Below are positions 8,208-16,987 of a stretch of 64,000 nt of DNA, one piece after another. The stretch is from Rikenellaceae bacterium (GTDB lineage Bacteria > Bacteroidota > Bacteroidia > Bacteroidales > Rikenellaceae): assembly GCA_015059965.1 (NCBI GenBank), contig SUZM01000005.1:62001-126000 (forward strand), read 5' to 3'. Both the position numbers and the translations under genes were made by a program. The notes beneath the pieces were generated by a model. The model saw only the letters and a list, made by a program, of their open reading frames with translations, did not search any database and was not told the DNA's origin. Positions within the stretch are counted from its first letter, which is position 1. Every line of letters starts with the position of its first letter.

Positions 8208-9053
8208 CTACTCTTCGCTCCAGCGTTTCAGCGTGGCGATCTCCTCGGCCCAGCGGCTCTCGTCGGGCGTTTCGAGGATCAGAGGGACCTCGTTGAACCG
8301 CGGGTCGCGGGCGATGTAGCGGAAGCAGTTCCAGGCAATATGTCCCTCACCGAGGGGCGTGTGTCGATCTACGCGACTGCCCAAGGGCTTCATGGCATCG
8401 TTCAGGTGCATGCCTCGCAGGAAGTTGAGGCCCACCACGCGGTCGAGTTCCGCGAAGGTTAGCTCGCAGGCCATCACTGACGAGAGGTCGTAGCCGGCGG
8501 CAAAGGCGTGGCAGGTGTCGATGCAGAAGCCTACGCGGCTCTTGTCCTCCACGCGGTCGATCAGGTAGGCCAGGTGCTCGAATCTAAACCCGAGGTTCGA
8601 CCCCTGCCCGGCAGTATTCTCGATTACGGCCGTCACGCCACGGGTGCGCTCCAGGGCGCGATTGATCGACTCGGCGATGCGGTCGAGCGACTCCTGCTCG
8701 GAGATCTGCTTCAGGTGGCTTCCGGGGTGGAAGTTGAGGCGGTCGAGCCCCAAGGCCTCGCAACGCGCCATCTCCTCGTAGAAGGCCGCGCGAGACTTCT
8801 CAAGCCCCTCGCGGTCGGGGTGTCCGAGGTTGATCAGGTAGCTGTCGTGCGGCAGCACTTGGGCCGCCGTATAACCGCATTCGGCCATCGCCTCGCGGAA
8901 TTTTTCGATCTGTGCGGGGGTCAGCTCGGGGGCGTGCCACTGGCGCTGATTTTTCGTAAAGAGGGCAAAGGCCGTGGCGCCGATGGCCCGGGCATTGCGC
9001 GGGGCGTTCTCCAGGCCGCCCGAGGCGCTGACGTGTGCTCCAAAATATTTCAT
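8208..9053 (-). CDS. nfo: Deoxyribonuclease IV (AP endonuclease)
   Basis: Endonuclease IV cleaves 5' to abasic sites during base excision repair, using a trinuclear zinc centre. The 281-residue product starts [18 protein letters not shown] and carries the family motifs in order: [37 protein letters not shown] and ILETP, which supply the metal ligands. I placed the start at ATG 9053 because upstream in-frame residues are not family-like and a minus-strand promoter (TATCTTTA, 9082-9089) lies between. Length matches the family. Confidence 0.95.
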   Translation of the reverse strand: MKYFGAHVSASGGLENAPRNARAIGATAFALFTKNQRQWHAPELTPAQIEKFREAMAECGYTAAQVLPHDSYLINLGHPDREGLEKSRAAFYEEMARCEALGLDRLNFHPGSHLKQISEQESLDRIAESINRALERTRGVTAVIENTAGQGSNLGFRFEHLAYLIDRVEDKSRVGFCIDTCHAFAAGYDLSSVMACELTFAELDRVVGLNFLRGMHLNDAMKPLGSRVDRHTPLGEGHIAWNCFRYIARDPRFNEVPLILETPDESRWAEEIATLKRWSEE

Positions 9054-9081
9054 ACTCTTCGGTTTTTCGGTTTTCTCATCG

Positions 9082-9089
9082 TAAAGATA
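9082..9089 (-). promoter_or_regulatory. -7 box for nfo
   Basis: Minus-strand TATCTTTA sits 28 bases upstream of the nfo ATG. It supports the chosen start. It is divergent from the promoter of the DUF3078 gene about 45 bases away. Confidence 0.45.
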
Positions 9090-9128
9090 GGAAAAAATAG
9101 GGTGCAGACAATGGGCGATGCCAAATTT

Positions 9129-9150
9129 TTCCTTATCTTTGCATAAGGAA
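9129..9150 (+). promoter_or_regulatory. Promoter with inverted repeat around the -7 box (DUF3078 gene)
   Basis: The -7 box TATCTTTG (9134-9141) is embedded in a perfect inverted repeat: TTCCTTAT (9129-9136), six bases CTTTGC, then ATAAGGAA (9143-9150). A repressor bound here would block the promoter, so this is a candidate operator. The 22-bp size suits a dimeric regulator. Alternatively the match is chance. Confidence 0.5.
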
Positions 9151-9192
9151 CACCAATAATTCGAGCACAAAACTAAAAAAATCAAACTTAAT

Positions 9193-10332
9193 ATGAAAAA
9201 ATTCTACACGTTGGTCTTGATGTTGCTCCCATTTTTGGGCGTGCAGGCACAGATCTCGATTGACGAGGTGAAGGCCGAGCAGCGGGCCGAATTCCGCGAC
9301 TCGGTGAAGACCACCTCGGCCGATACGGAGTACTACAACGAAGCGCGCTACCGTGCCGAGCGGGCCGCCATCCGCAAGGAGCGCAACTTTCTGGAGATTG
9401 GAGCAGCCGTACAGGGTACGCTGAGCTCCTACAACGATGCCTGGATCGCCACTTCGGGTGGTGATAATGCGATTGCCGTTATGGCCACGGCCCGCCTGCA
9501 CCACATCTTCACGAAGGAGAAGTTCACCATCGAGACGAAGTTCGATGCCAAATTCGGTTACAACCGCATGAATGTGGAGTATGACGACGGCACGGACGAG
9601 GGAATCTGGTTCAAGAACCAGGATGAGTTTGCCATCTCGACGGCTCCGGCCTACAAGTTCTCCAAGAACTGGAATTTCGGTTCGATCCTGAAGTTCCGTT
9701 CGCAGTTCGCCAACGGCTACGTCTCGCGTACCGAGCAGGAGTCGATGCACCGCAAGAGCCGCTTCCTCTCACCGGGTTACTTCGACGTCTCGGTCGGTTT
9801 CACCTACAACTGCCCGCTGGAGCGCTTTCCCGTGAAGGTCAACCTCTCGCCCATTGCCATGAGTGCCACCTTCAACGAGAGTGGCAGCGTGCGAGAGAAC
9901 GGCTACCTCTACGGTATTGAAAATCCTGCCGAGAGCTCGCTCTGGGAGGGCGGTTCGTCGCTCCAGATCGACTTCGACCGCACCTGGGGCAAGAACGGCT
10001 GGTTCCGTTACCGCACGACGCTCTACTCCTTCTTCGGATGGATCACCTCGCTGGCCCAGGACAACAAGTTCCGCAAGTTCGATGAGTATACCGATGCCAT
10101 GGATCGCTGGAGCAACCCCGACGATAAGAGCATCGGCCACGAGATGGGGGACAAACCCCACCTGGCCGTCCACCCCACGGTACGTTGGGAGAATACGCTG
10201 GAGATCAAAGCCACGAAGTACATCTCGACAAACATCAACTTCCAACTCTACTACAACCGCGCCCAGTGTTACGACGTGCAGCTGCAGACCCTGCTCACCG
10301 TGGGTCTCTCCTACACCTTTAAGAATAAGTAG
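9193..10332 (+). CDS. DUF3078 outer-membrane protein
   Basis: This 379-residue secreted protein has a signal peptide ([19 protein letters not shown], cleavage likely after AQA or QA) and a body of alternating amphipathic strands ending in an aromatic strand (LSYTFKNK). That pattern is typical of outer-membrane beta-barrels. The middle ([26 protein letters not shown]) matches DUF3078, a Bacteroidota family of unknown function. It has its own promoter with an overlapping inverted repeat. A gap of 43 bases to the S41 protease gene leaves cotranscription possible. Confidence 0.85.
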   Translation: MKKFYTLVLMLLPFLGVQAQISIDEVKAEQRAEFRDSVKTTSADTEYYNEARYRAERAAIRKERNFLEIGAAVQGTLSSYNDAWIATSGGDNAIAVMATARLHHIFTKEKFTIETKFDAKFGYNRMNVEYDDGTDEGIWFKNQDEFAISTAPAYKFSKNWNFGSILKFRSQFANGYVSRTEQESMHRKSRFLSPGYFDVSVGFTYNCPLERFPVKVNLSPIAMSATFNESGSVRENGYLYGIENPAESSLWEGGSSLQIDFDRTWGKNGWFRYRTTLYSFFGWITSLAQDNKFRKFDEYTDAMDRWSNPDDKSIGHEMGDKPHLAVHPTVRWENTLEIKATKYISTNINFQLYYNRAQCYDVQLQTLLTVGLSYTFKNK

Positions 10333-10375
10333 TTGCATTGCACCGACCGCCGAGGGCTGATTACCAAGCGTGTTT

Positions 10376-12100
10376 ATGTATAAAAATTCGCGTCATACGA
10401 TCCTTTTTCCGCTCCTGCTGGCCGTAGGAGTGGTGGCCGGCATCCTATTGGGCCAATACCTCGGACGGAGCAAGGTCGAGCAGCAGTTTCGCGGCGTGGT
10501 GAGCCGGTTGGCCACTCCGGAAGGGAAGTTGGGCTATACCCTCTCGCTCATCGAACGCGAGTATATCGACTCCCTCTCTGTGGACTCGCTCACCGAGTTG
10601 GTTCTGCCGAAACTGATCTCCGAACTCGACCCCCATTCGGTCTATATCCCCGCCTCGGAGATGCAGGCCGTCAATGAGCCTCTGGAGGGGGAGTTCGACG
10701 GCATCGGCGTGGTCTTCAACATGGCCACCGACACGGTGGTGGTGCTCAACGTCGTCCCCTCGGGGCCAAGCCGTAAGGCGGGAGTGCAGCCCGGAGACCG
10801 CATCATCCGCATCGATGACTCGCTTGTGGCCGGCCAAAAGATCCCGCAAGACCAGATCGTCAAGCGCCTGCGCGGCAAGCGCGGGACAAGCGTCCGCCTC
10901 TCGCTCGAGCGTCGGGGAATCGACCATCCGGTCGAGGTTACCGTGGTACGCGATGCCATCCCCGTAAAGTCGATCGAGGCGGCCTTCATGCTCACCTCCA
11001 AGCTGGGCTATGTGAAACTCTCACAGTTTTCGCGCACCTCCTACGCCGAGCTCATGACCGCTCTGCGCCGCCTGCGCAGGGAGGGGATGCAGGGGCTCAT
11101 CTTCGACCTCAGGGGCAATGCCGGCGGCTATCTGGATCAGGCAATTCTGATCGCCAACGAATTTCTGCCCGCAGAGCGCCTGATCGTCTACACGGAGGAT
11201 CGCCACGGAGCGCGGATGCACGAATACAGCAACGGCAACGGCCGCTCCACAGATCTGGGGTTAGCCATCCTGATCGACGAGGGGAGCGCCTCTTCTTCCG
11301 AGATTCTGGCCGGAGCCGTGCAGGACAACGATCGCGGCACGATCCTGGGGCGCCGCTCTTTCGGAAAGGGGCTGGTGCAACGACAGATCCCCTATAGCGA
11401 CGGCTCGGCCCTGCGCCTGACCACTGCCCGCTACTACACGCCCACCGGACGTTCGATCCAGAAGCCCTACACGCGCGGCGACGGCGAGAGCTACCAGATG
11501 GAGCTCTGGGAGCGGTACGCCCACCACGAACACTTCTCGGCAGACAGCATCCGCTTCGCCGACTCGCTGAAATTTACCACCCCCGGGGGGCGAGTCGTCT
11601 ATGGCGGCGGAGGCATCATGCCCGATCGCTTTATTCCGGCCGACACGACCGACGTAACCCCCTGGTTCATTCAGGTCACGGGCCGAAACATCCTCTACCG
11701 CTACACGATGGAGTATGCCGATCGCCACCGCACACAGCTCAACGAGATAGAGAGCCTGGCAGCGTTGCAACGTCTGTTGGATGGCGACAACCGCCTGGTG
11801 GAGGATTTCCTGGAGTATGCCCGGCAAAAGGGGGTGAAGCCCAACCGGACGCAGATCGCCCGCTCCCGCCACCTGGTCGAGGCGCAACTGCGGGCCTACA
11901 TCGGCCGCAACACCACCCTCGAAGATAATGCCTTCTACTACAACATCTACCCGATCGACAACGTCTTGGTAGAGGCCGTCGAACTCCTAAATCGGGAGCT
12001 CGCATCGAGATCTGCCGCCCCCGCTGCGGACTCCCTCAACAATCCACCCTCCAGAAGCTGGAAAACCGAAAATATAGAAACCATCGAATTCAGACAATGA
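10376..12100 (+). CDS. S41 family carboxy-terminal processing protease
   Basis: This is a 574-residue membrane-anchored periplasmic serine protease. It has an N-terminal membrane segment (about 10-27), a PDZ domain (about 95-180, with VVPSGPSRKAGVQPGDRI) and the S41 catalytic core. The nucleophile serine lies in the DEGSASSSE segment and the base lysine in RSFGKGLVQ. A long C-terminal helical region follows. I chose ATG 10376 over GTG 10370. The stop overlaps the start of a 74-residue membrane protein (ATGA), suggesting a functional pair. A second S41 protease lies at 28.5 kb. The substrate is unknown. Confidence 0.92.
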   Translation: MYKNSRHTILFPLLLAVGVVAGILLGQYLGRSKVEQQFRGVVSRLATPEGKLGYTLSLIEREYIDSLSVDSLTELVLPKLISELDPHSVYIPASEMQAVNEPLEGEFDGIGVVFNMATDTVVVLNVVPSGPSRKAGVQPGDRIIRIDDSLVAGQKIPQDQIVKRLRGKRGTSVRLSLERRGIDHPVEVTVVRDAIPVKSIEAAFMLTSKLGYVKLSQFSRTSYAELMTALRRLRREGMQGLIFDLRGNAGGYLDQAILIANEFLPAERLIVYTEDRHGARMHEYSNGNGRSTDLGLAILIDEGSASSSEILAGAVQDNDRGTILGRRSFGKGLVQRQIPYSDGSALRLTTARYYTPTGRSIQKPYTRGDGESYQMELWERYAHHEHFSADSIRFADSLKFTTPGGRVVYGGGGIMPDRFIPADTTDVTPWFIQVTGRNILYRYTMEYADRHRTQLNEIESLAALQRLLDGDNRLVEDFLEYARQKGVKPNRTQIARSRHLVEAQLRAYIGRNTTLEDNAFYYNIYPIDNVLVEAVELLNRELASRSAAPAADSLNNPPSRSWKTENIETIEFRQ

Positions 12101-12321
12101 TCAAACGAATTATAGGTATCCTAGTTGCCATCGCCTCGTTGGCGGTGCTCAGCCTGGTGGTGCTGAACCACCGGTCGATCTCAAGCCTCATCCCCGAGCG
12201 CACGAATCCGGCATCGGAGCTTCCGAACCCCACAACACCCGCCGAAAGCACTCCCCAGGCAATCGACAGCCTTCGCATGCAGACCGACACGCTGCAACTC
12301 ACCCAACCGACGGCAAATTAG
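12097..12321 (+). CDS. Small single-pass membrane protein downstream of S41 protease
   Basis: I do not recognise this 74-residue protein. It has a hydrophobic helix at about 5-23 (IIGILVAIASLAVLSLVVL). A Pro/Thr/Ser-rich tail follows that would be periplasmic. Translation is coupled to the protease by a 4-base ATGA overlap, and a hairpin terminator follows at 12390. A role as an anchor, adaptor or substrate of the protease is a guess from position only. Confidence 0.65.
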   Translation: MIKRIIGILVAIASLAVLSLVVLNHRSISSLIPERTNPASELPNPTTPAESTPQAIDSLRMQTDTLQLTQPTAN

Positions 12322-12389
12322 GAATTATCACCTTATTGTTGGGAATATTACCAAAAGAATATTTCGGAGCATAAGCCCAATTGCTCATT

Positions 12390-12424
12390 ACGGCGCGTTG
12401 CCTGAAGGCAAATTTTTGCGCCGT
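12390..12424 (+). terminator. Nested hairpin, probable terminator of the S41 operon
   Basis: Outer stem ACGGCGC (12390-12396) pairs with GCGCCGT (12418-12424). An inner stem TTGCC/GGCAA lies at 12398-12411. TTTCTTCTC follows. A close relative in inverted orientation lies at 17296-17331 where no gene needs terminating, so this is also a dispersed repeat. Confidence 0.55.
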
Positions 12425-12517
12425 TTCTTCTCTGGCGCCTCGGCATCCCGAGGAGCCGCAGGCGACGTGAGGATCTTTTATGGGCGACCCGGAAATCGAG
12501 AAACCTCAAAAAAAACT

Positions 12518-12538
12518 CCTCCCCTAAATTAGGGGAGG
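12518..12538. repeat. 21-bp palindrome CCTCCCCTAA-A-TTAGGGGAGG
   Basis: Perfect 10-bp arms around one base. It is followed directly by a second hairpin GGCAC-GCA-GTGCC (12540-12552). It resembles REP-type elements. Related G-rich palindromes lie at 12730, 23383 and 58074. Confidence 0.75.
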
Positions 12539-12729
12539 TGGCACGCAGTGCCGGAGTGTGTGTTACACATTCCTTATTACTGCTGATGCAATAAACTATG
12601 CTGAGATTTCTACACTGTGTTGTATATGAATGAATTAGAATACTGCTCGATGCTTTTTGATTTGAAATACTTTTACTGCACTGACCTTCAGGGTTGCAAT
12701 TAGGAGCAGAGATTTATCACTGCGACAAG

Positions 12730-12750
12730 TCCCCCTTTGTCAAAGGGGGA
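12730..12750. repeat. 21-bp palindrome of the AAGTCCCC...GGGGATTTAGGGGG family
   Basis: TCCCCCTTTG and CAAAGGGGGA are perfect 10-bp arms around a single T. The flanks AAG on the left and TTTAGGGGG on the right are shared with the copy at 23383-23403, where the inner stem sequence differs. Confidence 0.75.
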
Positions 12751-12838
12751 TTTAGGGGGAATGTCAATATCTTTTATTTATTAAGTAGTTGAAAATAACC
12801 TAATTTGCGAAGTTGATTTTCGCTGCCTGTGGGCAGTA

Positions 12839-12894
12839 TTTTAATTCGTAACGGCCCGTCAAGTTCACTTGAAACGGGCCGTTACGAATTAAAA
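12839..12894. repeat. Long inverted repeat with 21-bp perfect arms
   Basis: Arm 12839-12859 pairs perfectly with 12874-12894 (TTTTAATTCG...CCCGT against ACGGG...CGAATTAAAA). The loop contains CAAGT-TC-ACTTG, which extends the hairpin past a 2-base bulge. It starts and ends in T and A runs, so it would also work as a terminator in either direction. It may be a small MITE-like element. Confidence 0.8.
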
Positions 12895-13043
12895 ACAGAG
12901 GTGCAATGCACCGAAAATTCAAATCCGCAAATTTATTGCATCAGTAGTAATTCCTCATTGATGTGCCCTCCGGAATATTTTTTAAATCTTTTATGAACAG
13001 CGCCCTTTTTGGTAGAAAATTGCCCCAATTTTCAACTAAAATT

Positions 13044-13059
13044 CCCCCCCCCAAAAAAA
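13044..13059. repeat. C9-A7 homopolymer tract upstream of a surface lipoprotein promoter
   Basis: Nine C residues (13044-13052) are followed by seven A residues (13053-13059). The tract lies about 37-52 bases upstream of the -7 box at 13096. Tracts of this kind can change length by polymerase slippage and alter promoter strength. Confidence 0.7.
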
Positions 13060-13095
13060 TCCGTTTTTGAAGGAACAAGAGGCGACTTTTTTGTT

Positions 13096-13103
13096 TATAT
13101 TTG
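13096..13103 (+). promoter_or_regulatory. -7 box for the repeat lipoprotein gene
   Basis: TATATTTG preceded by TTTTTTGTT matches the Bacteroidota consensus. The leader to ATG 13197 would be about 85 bases. Confidence 0.6.
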
Positions 13104-13196
13104 TCCTGTATTTCGCCTGTAATGCCTCATTGGGGGCGAAATTCAGGAGAAATACCTAACGCGACACACACTTTTAACTTAAAATTACAAACAAAA

Positions 13197-15302
13197 ATGA
13201 AAAGGTTATTTTACCTCTTTGCAGCCATGGCTGTATCGCTGAGCACAATGGTGGCTTGTAGCGAAAACGATGTGGAGGAGACCCCCGTAACGCCTCCGGG
13301 TCCCGAACCGAGTGAGTTCGCCAACTTCGATCTGTCGATTACCGAGGTGACCAAGTCGTCGGTCGATTTCAAGGTGGTGCCCCACGATGATCAGATGACC
13401 TATGTGGTGATGATCTCCGAGAAGTCCTATTTCGAGGAGTTCGCCTCGGATGACGAGGTGATGGACGATGACCTGGAGTGGTTCCAGCGTCAGGCCGAGC
13501 AGCGTGCCATGACCCTGGAGGCCTATCTGCGCACGATTCTTAAGCAGGGTACGCTGGAGGCTTCGGAGCTCGGACTGCAACCCGGTCTGGAGTATTACCT
13601 CTACGCCTACGGCCTGACCGAGCAGGGTGAGGTGCTCACCAAGATGGACAAGCTCTCCTTCGCCGCCGAGGCGCTTGATCACACCGATACGACCTTCGAG
13701 ATCGAGCTTACCGAGATCACCTTCGACACGGCAAAGGTGAAGATCACCCCCTCGGACAACAACGCCCTCTACTTCGTAAACGTCTTCTCGGAGGATCGCT
13801 ACCAGGAGTTTGGCGGCAACGAGGAGGCCTTCCTCGCCCAGCTGGCCTATGTGCGCGACTACTATATCGGAAAGGGTGCCACCGTGGAGCAGATCGTAGC
13901 CAACCTGGCTCTGGCCGGTGAGCACGAGCTCGTCTTCGACGAACTGACCCCCGACAAGAAGCACTACGCCTATGTGATTGGTGTGGACCGCGAGTTCTTC
14001 GCCAACACCGGTGCCACGGTCGAGGAGTTTATGACCCAGAGCGCCGAGAAGGCCGACCTTACCTTCGAGATCGAGCTTGACGCCGTTACCTATGAGGGCG
14101 CCACCGGCAAGATCACCCCCTCGAACGACACGGACGGCTACATCTACTCAGTACAGCTGGCCGAGGCGATAACTTGGTACGAGAACGAGGAGGAGTTTAT
14201 CAACTCTATCATTCTCGACCTGGACTACTGGTATGGCGGCGCCGAAAACTCGCTGCACTTCGGTCCGTCGGAGTTCAACTACACGGGACTCTTCCCCGAG
14301 ACCGAGTATATCGTCTGCTGCTTCGGTTGGAATCAGGCTCCCACGACGGGTCTGACGACCTATACCTTCACCACCGAGGCTGCCAACGGCAATCCCGAGG
14401 AGTTCACGGCCACCTTCTCCACGCAGAACCTTACCCACAACTCGGTGGATGTAACGATCTCGCCCTCGAACGGCTGCAACTACTTCTTTGACTGGTGCGA
14501 GGTTGATCTCTTCAACGAGAAGGTCGCCGAGCTGGGCAGTCGCGATGCCGCTGCGGCCTACTTCATCGAAGAGGAGATCGAGTTTGGCGCCGAGTGGTTC
14601 GGTGATCGCCTCGAGTACCTGATTGAGATGGGTGCCATGCTGGGTACCTGCACCTACCCGATCTACGACCTGACCCCCGATACGGAGTACCTGCTCTTCG
14701 CCATGCCGCTCGACCTGACCACCGGTGAGATCGCCTCCGAGAAGGCCGCCTTCGGCGAATCGTTCCGCACCCTTCAGAAGGTGGTGAGCGATGCCCTGGT
14801 AACCTTCGAGTTTGGCGATATCTACGACGGCTCGGAGCTGGCCAAGCTCGACCCTGCCAACTTCCTCTCCTGCACCGGCTTCGCGGTAATGCCCTACAAG
14901 GTGGTAGCCAACGAGACGGCCGCCTACTGGTACACCGGCTTCTACGACTACGACATGTCGGAGTGGATCGATGCAAACGATCCGGACGATGATATCTACA
15001 CCGAGCTGATCACCTGGGGTTGGGATGTAGAGTCGGATCTGGTATCGCTCAACCGCACCGAAGGTGTAGCCGTGATGACGTGGGATATGATCTTCACCTT
15101 CCTGGGCATCGCCGAGGATGAGGAGGGCAACTTCGGCCATGGCACCATGGAGACGATCACCCCCACCAAGGATCAGATTGCCCCGGCCGAGGAGCTGCTG
15201 GAGAAGATGGAGAACGCTCCGGCTGCCCTGCACCGGACTGCGAAGATTCCGATGGCCCGCCGCGACCGTGCCCCTCACGGCCTGAAGCAGGTTCGTCGCT
15301 AA
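13197..15302 (+). CDS. Acidic surface lipoprotein with four internal repeats
   Basis: This 701-residue protein starts with a lipoprotein signal (MKRLFYLFAAMAVSLSTMVAC), so it is probably anchored in the outer membrane. The mature part has four diverged repeats of about 110 residues. They begin FDLSITEVTKSSVDFKV, FEIELTEITFDTAKVKI, FEIELDAVTYEGATGKI and FSTQNLTHNSVDVTI, and each ends in a strand like LTPDTEYLLFA. The pattern looks like fibronectin type III-type domains with long acidic inserts. A different C-terminal domain follows (about 560-701), with a basic tail. ATG 13197 is chosen for the signal peptide. Function is unknown; adhesion or glycan binding is possible. Confidence 0.8.
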   Translation: MKRLFYLFAAMAVSLSTMVACSENDVEETPVTPPGPEPSEFANFDLSITEVTKSSVDFKVVPHDDQMTYVVMISEKSYFEEFASDDEVMDDDLEWFQRQAEQRAMTLEAYLRTILKQGTLEASELGLQPGLEYYLYAYGLTEQGEVLTKMDKLSFAAEALDHTDTTFEIELTEITFDTAKVKITPSDNNALYFVNVFSEDRYQEFGGNEEAFLAQLAYVRDYYIGKGATVEQIVANLALAGEHELVFDELTPDKKHYAYVIGVDREFFANTGATVEEFMTQSAEKADLTFEIELDAVTYEGATGKITPSNDTDGYIYSVQLAEAITWYENEEEFINSIILDLDYWYGGAENSLHFGPSEFNYTGLFPETEYIVCCFGWNQAPTTGLTTYTFTTEAANGNPEEFTATFSTQNLTHNSVDVTISPSNGCNYFFDWCEVDLFNEKVAELGSRDAAAAYFIEEEIEFGAEWFGDRLEYLIEMGAMLGTCTYPIYDLTPDTEYLLFAMPLDLTTGEIASEKAAFGESFRTLQKVVSDALVTFEFGDIYDGSELAKLDPANFLSCTGFAVMPYKVVANETAAYWYTGFYDYDMSEWIDANDPDDDIYTELITWGWDVESDLVSLNRTEGVAVMTWDMIFTFLGIAEDEEGNFGHGTMETITPTKDQIAPAEELLEKMENAPAALHRTAKIPMARRDRAPHGLKQVRR

Positions 15303-15338
15303 ACAGGCAGGCCCGCAACCAAGAGGCCCCTACAGAAA

Positions 15339-15374
15339 GAGACCCCAAAAGTTTTTCCGAACTTTTGGGGTCTC
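15339..15374 (+). terminator. Strong hairpin terminator after the repeat lipoprotein
   Basis: A perfect 15-bp stem GAGACCCCAAAAGTT (15339-15353) pairs with 15360-15374 around a 6-base loop. CCCTGTTTTA follows. It lies 36 bases after the stop codon. Confidence 0.85.
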
Positions 15375-15448
15375 CCTGTTTTATGCACCAACGAAACTCC
15401 CCCGAGAGGGCGGTACGACTGTACGTTCCTTTCGGGGGAGTGGTTGTC

Positions 15449-15472
15449 GGGGGCTCAAGGTGCCCCCTTTTT
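15449..15472 (+). terminator. Second hairpin with T-run
   Basis: GGGGGC (15449-15454) pairs with GCCCCC (15462-15467) and is followed by TTTTT. Just upstream, ACTCCCCCGAGAGG pairs with CCTTTCGGGGGAGT (about 15398-15442) with one mismatch. It may be a backup terminator for the lipoprotein gene; pgk runs the other way. Confidence 0.55.
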
Positions 15473-15560
15473 GATCAGCGGTTGGCATCAGATCGAGATC
15501 TTGTCGGCTTGCGAATTTACGCAGAGGCCGCTCGATCAGACAACCTCTCGAAAATCGAGA

Positions 15561-16823
15561 TTACTTGCGGATGGCAGCCACACCGGGGAGCTCCTTGCCC
15601 TCCATATACTCCAGCAGGGCACCACCACCGGTCGAGACGTAGCTCACCTGGTTCACCAGACCAAACTTGTTGATGCAGGCCACCGAGTCACCGCCGCCAA
15701 TGAGCGAGTAGGCCCCCTTCGAGGTAGCCTCGGCAATGGCCTCGGCCACGGCACGCGAACCCGTTGCGAACTTATTGATCTCGAAGACTCCCACGGGACC
15801 GTTCCACAGGATGGTCTTGCACTCCAGGATCGTATCGCGGAAGAGCTTCTTGCCCTCATCCGAGATATCGACACCCTCCCAACCCTCGGGAATGTCGCGC
15901 ACCGAAGCGCTCTGCGTATTGGCCTCCTCGCAGAAGTCATCGGCAATCAGGGCATCGGGCGAGGTAACCACCTTCACACCCTTCTCTTCGGCCTTCTTCA
16001 GGATATCGAGGGCCGTCTGGTAGAAGTCGGGCTCGCAGATCGACTTGCCGATCTTACCGCCCTGGGCAGCCGAGAAGGTGTAGGTCATACCGCCACCCAG
16101 AATCAGCACATCCACCTTCTCGAGGAGCTTCTCGATGATCGTAATCTTGGTCGAGACCTTCGAACCGCCAATGATGGCGCAGAAGGGGCGCTGGGGATTC
16201 TGCATCACGCCGTCGATGGCCTTCAGCTCGTTCTCCATCACATAGCCGAACATCTTGTCCTGGGGGAAGTAGTCGGCGATCAGAGCCGTCGACGAGTGGG
16301 CGCGGTGAGCCGTACCGAAGGCATCGTTGATATAGCAGTCGGCATACGAAGCGAGTTTCTTGACGAACTCCTTCTGGGGACCCTCCTTCAGAGCCTTCTT
16401 GGCAGCCTTCTTCTCCTCATCGGTAGCATCCTCCTTCAGGCCGCGGGGCTTACCCTCCTCCTCGGCATAGAAGCGCAGGTTCTCCAGCAGCATCACCTCA
16501 CCGGGCTTGAGGTTCTTGGCCATCTCGGCAGCCTTCTCGCCCATGCAGTCGCCGGCAAAGAGGATCTTCACACCCAGGCGCTCCTCAATGGCGGGGATGA
16601 TCTGCTCAAGGGAGTACTTGGGATCGGGATTCTTCTTCGGACGACCCAGGTGGGACATCAGAATCACCGAACCACCCTTCTCCAGGACCTTCTTGATGGT
16701 GGGGATGGCGGCACGGATACGGGTGTCATCGGTTACCTGACCCTCGGCATTGAGGGGTACGTTGAAATCGACGCGAATAATCGCACGTTTTCCGCTGAAA
16801 TCGTAGGAATCAATCTTGAACAT
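15561..16823 (-). CDS. pgk: Phosphoglycerate kinase
   Basis: Pgk transfers phosphate from 1,3-bisphosphoglycerate to ADP in glycolysis. The 420-residue product has the N-domain substrate site RVDFNVPL (about 17-24) and MSHLGRPKK, the GTAHRAHSS segment, the hinge and the nucleotide-binding [10 protein letters not shown]. The C-terminal loop is LIGGGDSV and [13 protein letters not shown]. Length is normal. It stands alone, with a minus-strand promoter 116 bases upstream next to a heptad array. Confidence 0.97.
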   Translation of the reverse strand: MFKIDSYDFSGKRAIIRVDFNVPLNAEGQVTDDTRIRAAIPTIKKVLEKGGSVILMSHLGRPKKNPDPKYSLEQIIPAIEERLGVKILFAGDCMGEKAAEMAKNLKPGEVMLLENLRFYAEEEGKPRGLKEDATDEEKKAAKKALKEGPQKEFVKKLASYADCYINDAFGTAHRAHSSTALIADYFPQDKMFGYVMENELKAIDGVMQNPQRPFCAIIGGSKVSTKITIIEKLLEKVDVLILGGGMTYTFSAAQGGKIGKSICEPDFYQTALDILKKAEEKGVKVVTSPDALIADDFCEEANTQSASVRDIPEGWEGVDISDEGKKLFRDTILECKTILWNGPVGVFEINKFATGSRAVAEAIAEATSKGAYSLIGGGDSVACINKFGLVNQVSYVSTGGGALLEYMEGKELPGVAAIRK

Positions 16824-16938
16824 AATGCGTATTGTTATTGGTTATTTTACGTTTTACACTCTGCCGGCCGCCCGCTCGAAGATGGGATCGGCCTCATGGG
16901 GGGAATCAAAATCGGCAATAATCATCCCATAATCGTGG

Positions 16939-16946
16939 CAAAGGTA
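16939..16946 (-). promoter_or_regulatory. -7 box for pgk
   Basis: Minus-strand TACCTTTG in TTTTTTGTACCTTTGCC, about 116 bases upstream of the pgk ATG. The heptad array begins six bases further upstream. Confidence 0.65.
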
Positions 16947-16952
16947 CAAAAA

Positions 16953-16987
16953 ATTCAAAATCCAAAATTCAAAATCCAAAATTATTT
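16953..16987. repeat. Degenerate heptanucleotide array (pgk promoter)
   Basis: Alternating 7-mers ATTCAAA, ATCCAAA, ATTCAAA, ATCCAAA and ATTATTT. The spacing to the -7 box is almost the same as in the cvpA and proS arrays. Confidence 0.75.

Larger units (their letters stand above)
12322..13196. other. Gene-free, repeat-rich spacer
   Basis: No convincing gene is present in these 875 bases. They hold a nested hairpin (12390-12424), a CCTCGG/CCGAGG hairpin near 12440, three palindromic repeats listed separately, a C9A7 homopolymer tract and the promoter of the next gene. Base composition is more AT-rich than the flanking genes. It resembles a collection site for small mobile or REP-like sequences. 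Confidence 0.75.

Noticed and set aside
9054..9185. Upstream extension of nfo to position 9185
   Set aside because: The added residues do not resemble endonuclease IV and would place the nfo promoter and the divergent promoter inside the coding region.
12500..12900. Possible CRISPR array in the repeat-rich spacer
   Set aside because: The palindromes are different from one another, unevenly spaced and not repeated with constant spacers, and no cas gene is present.
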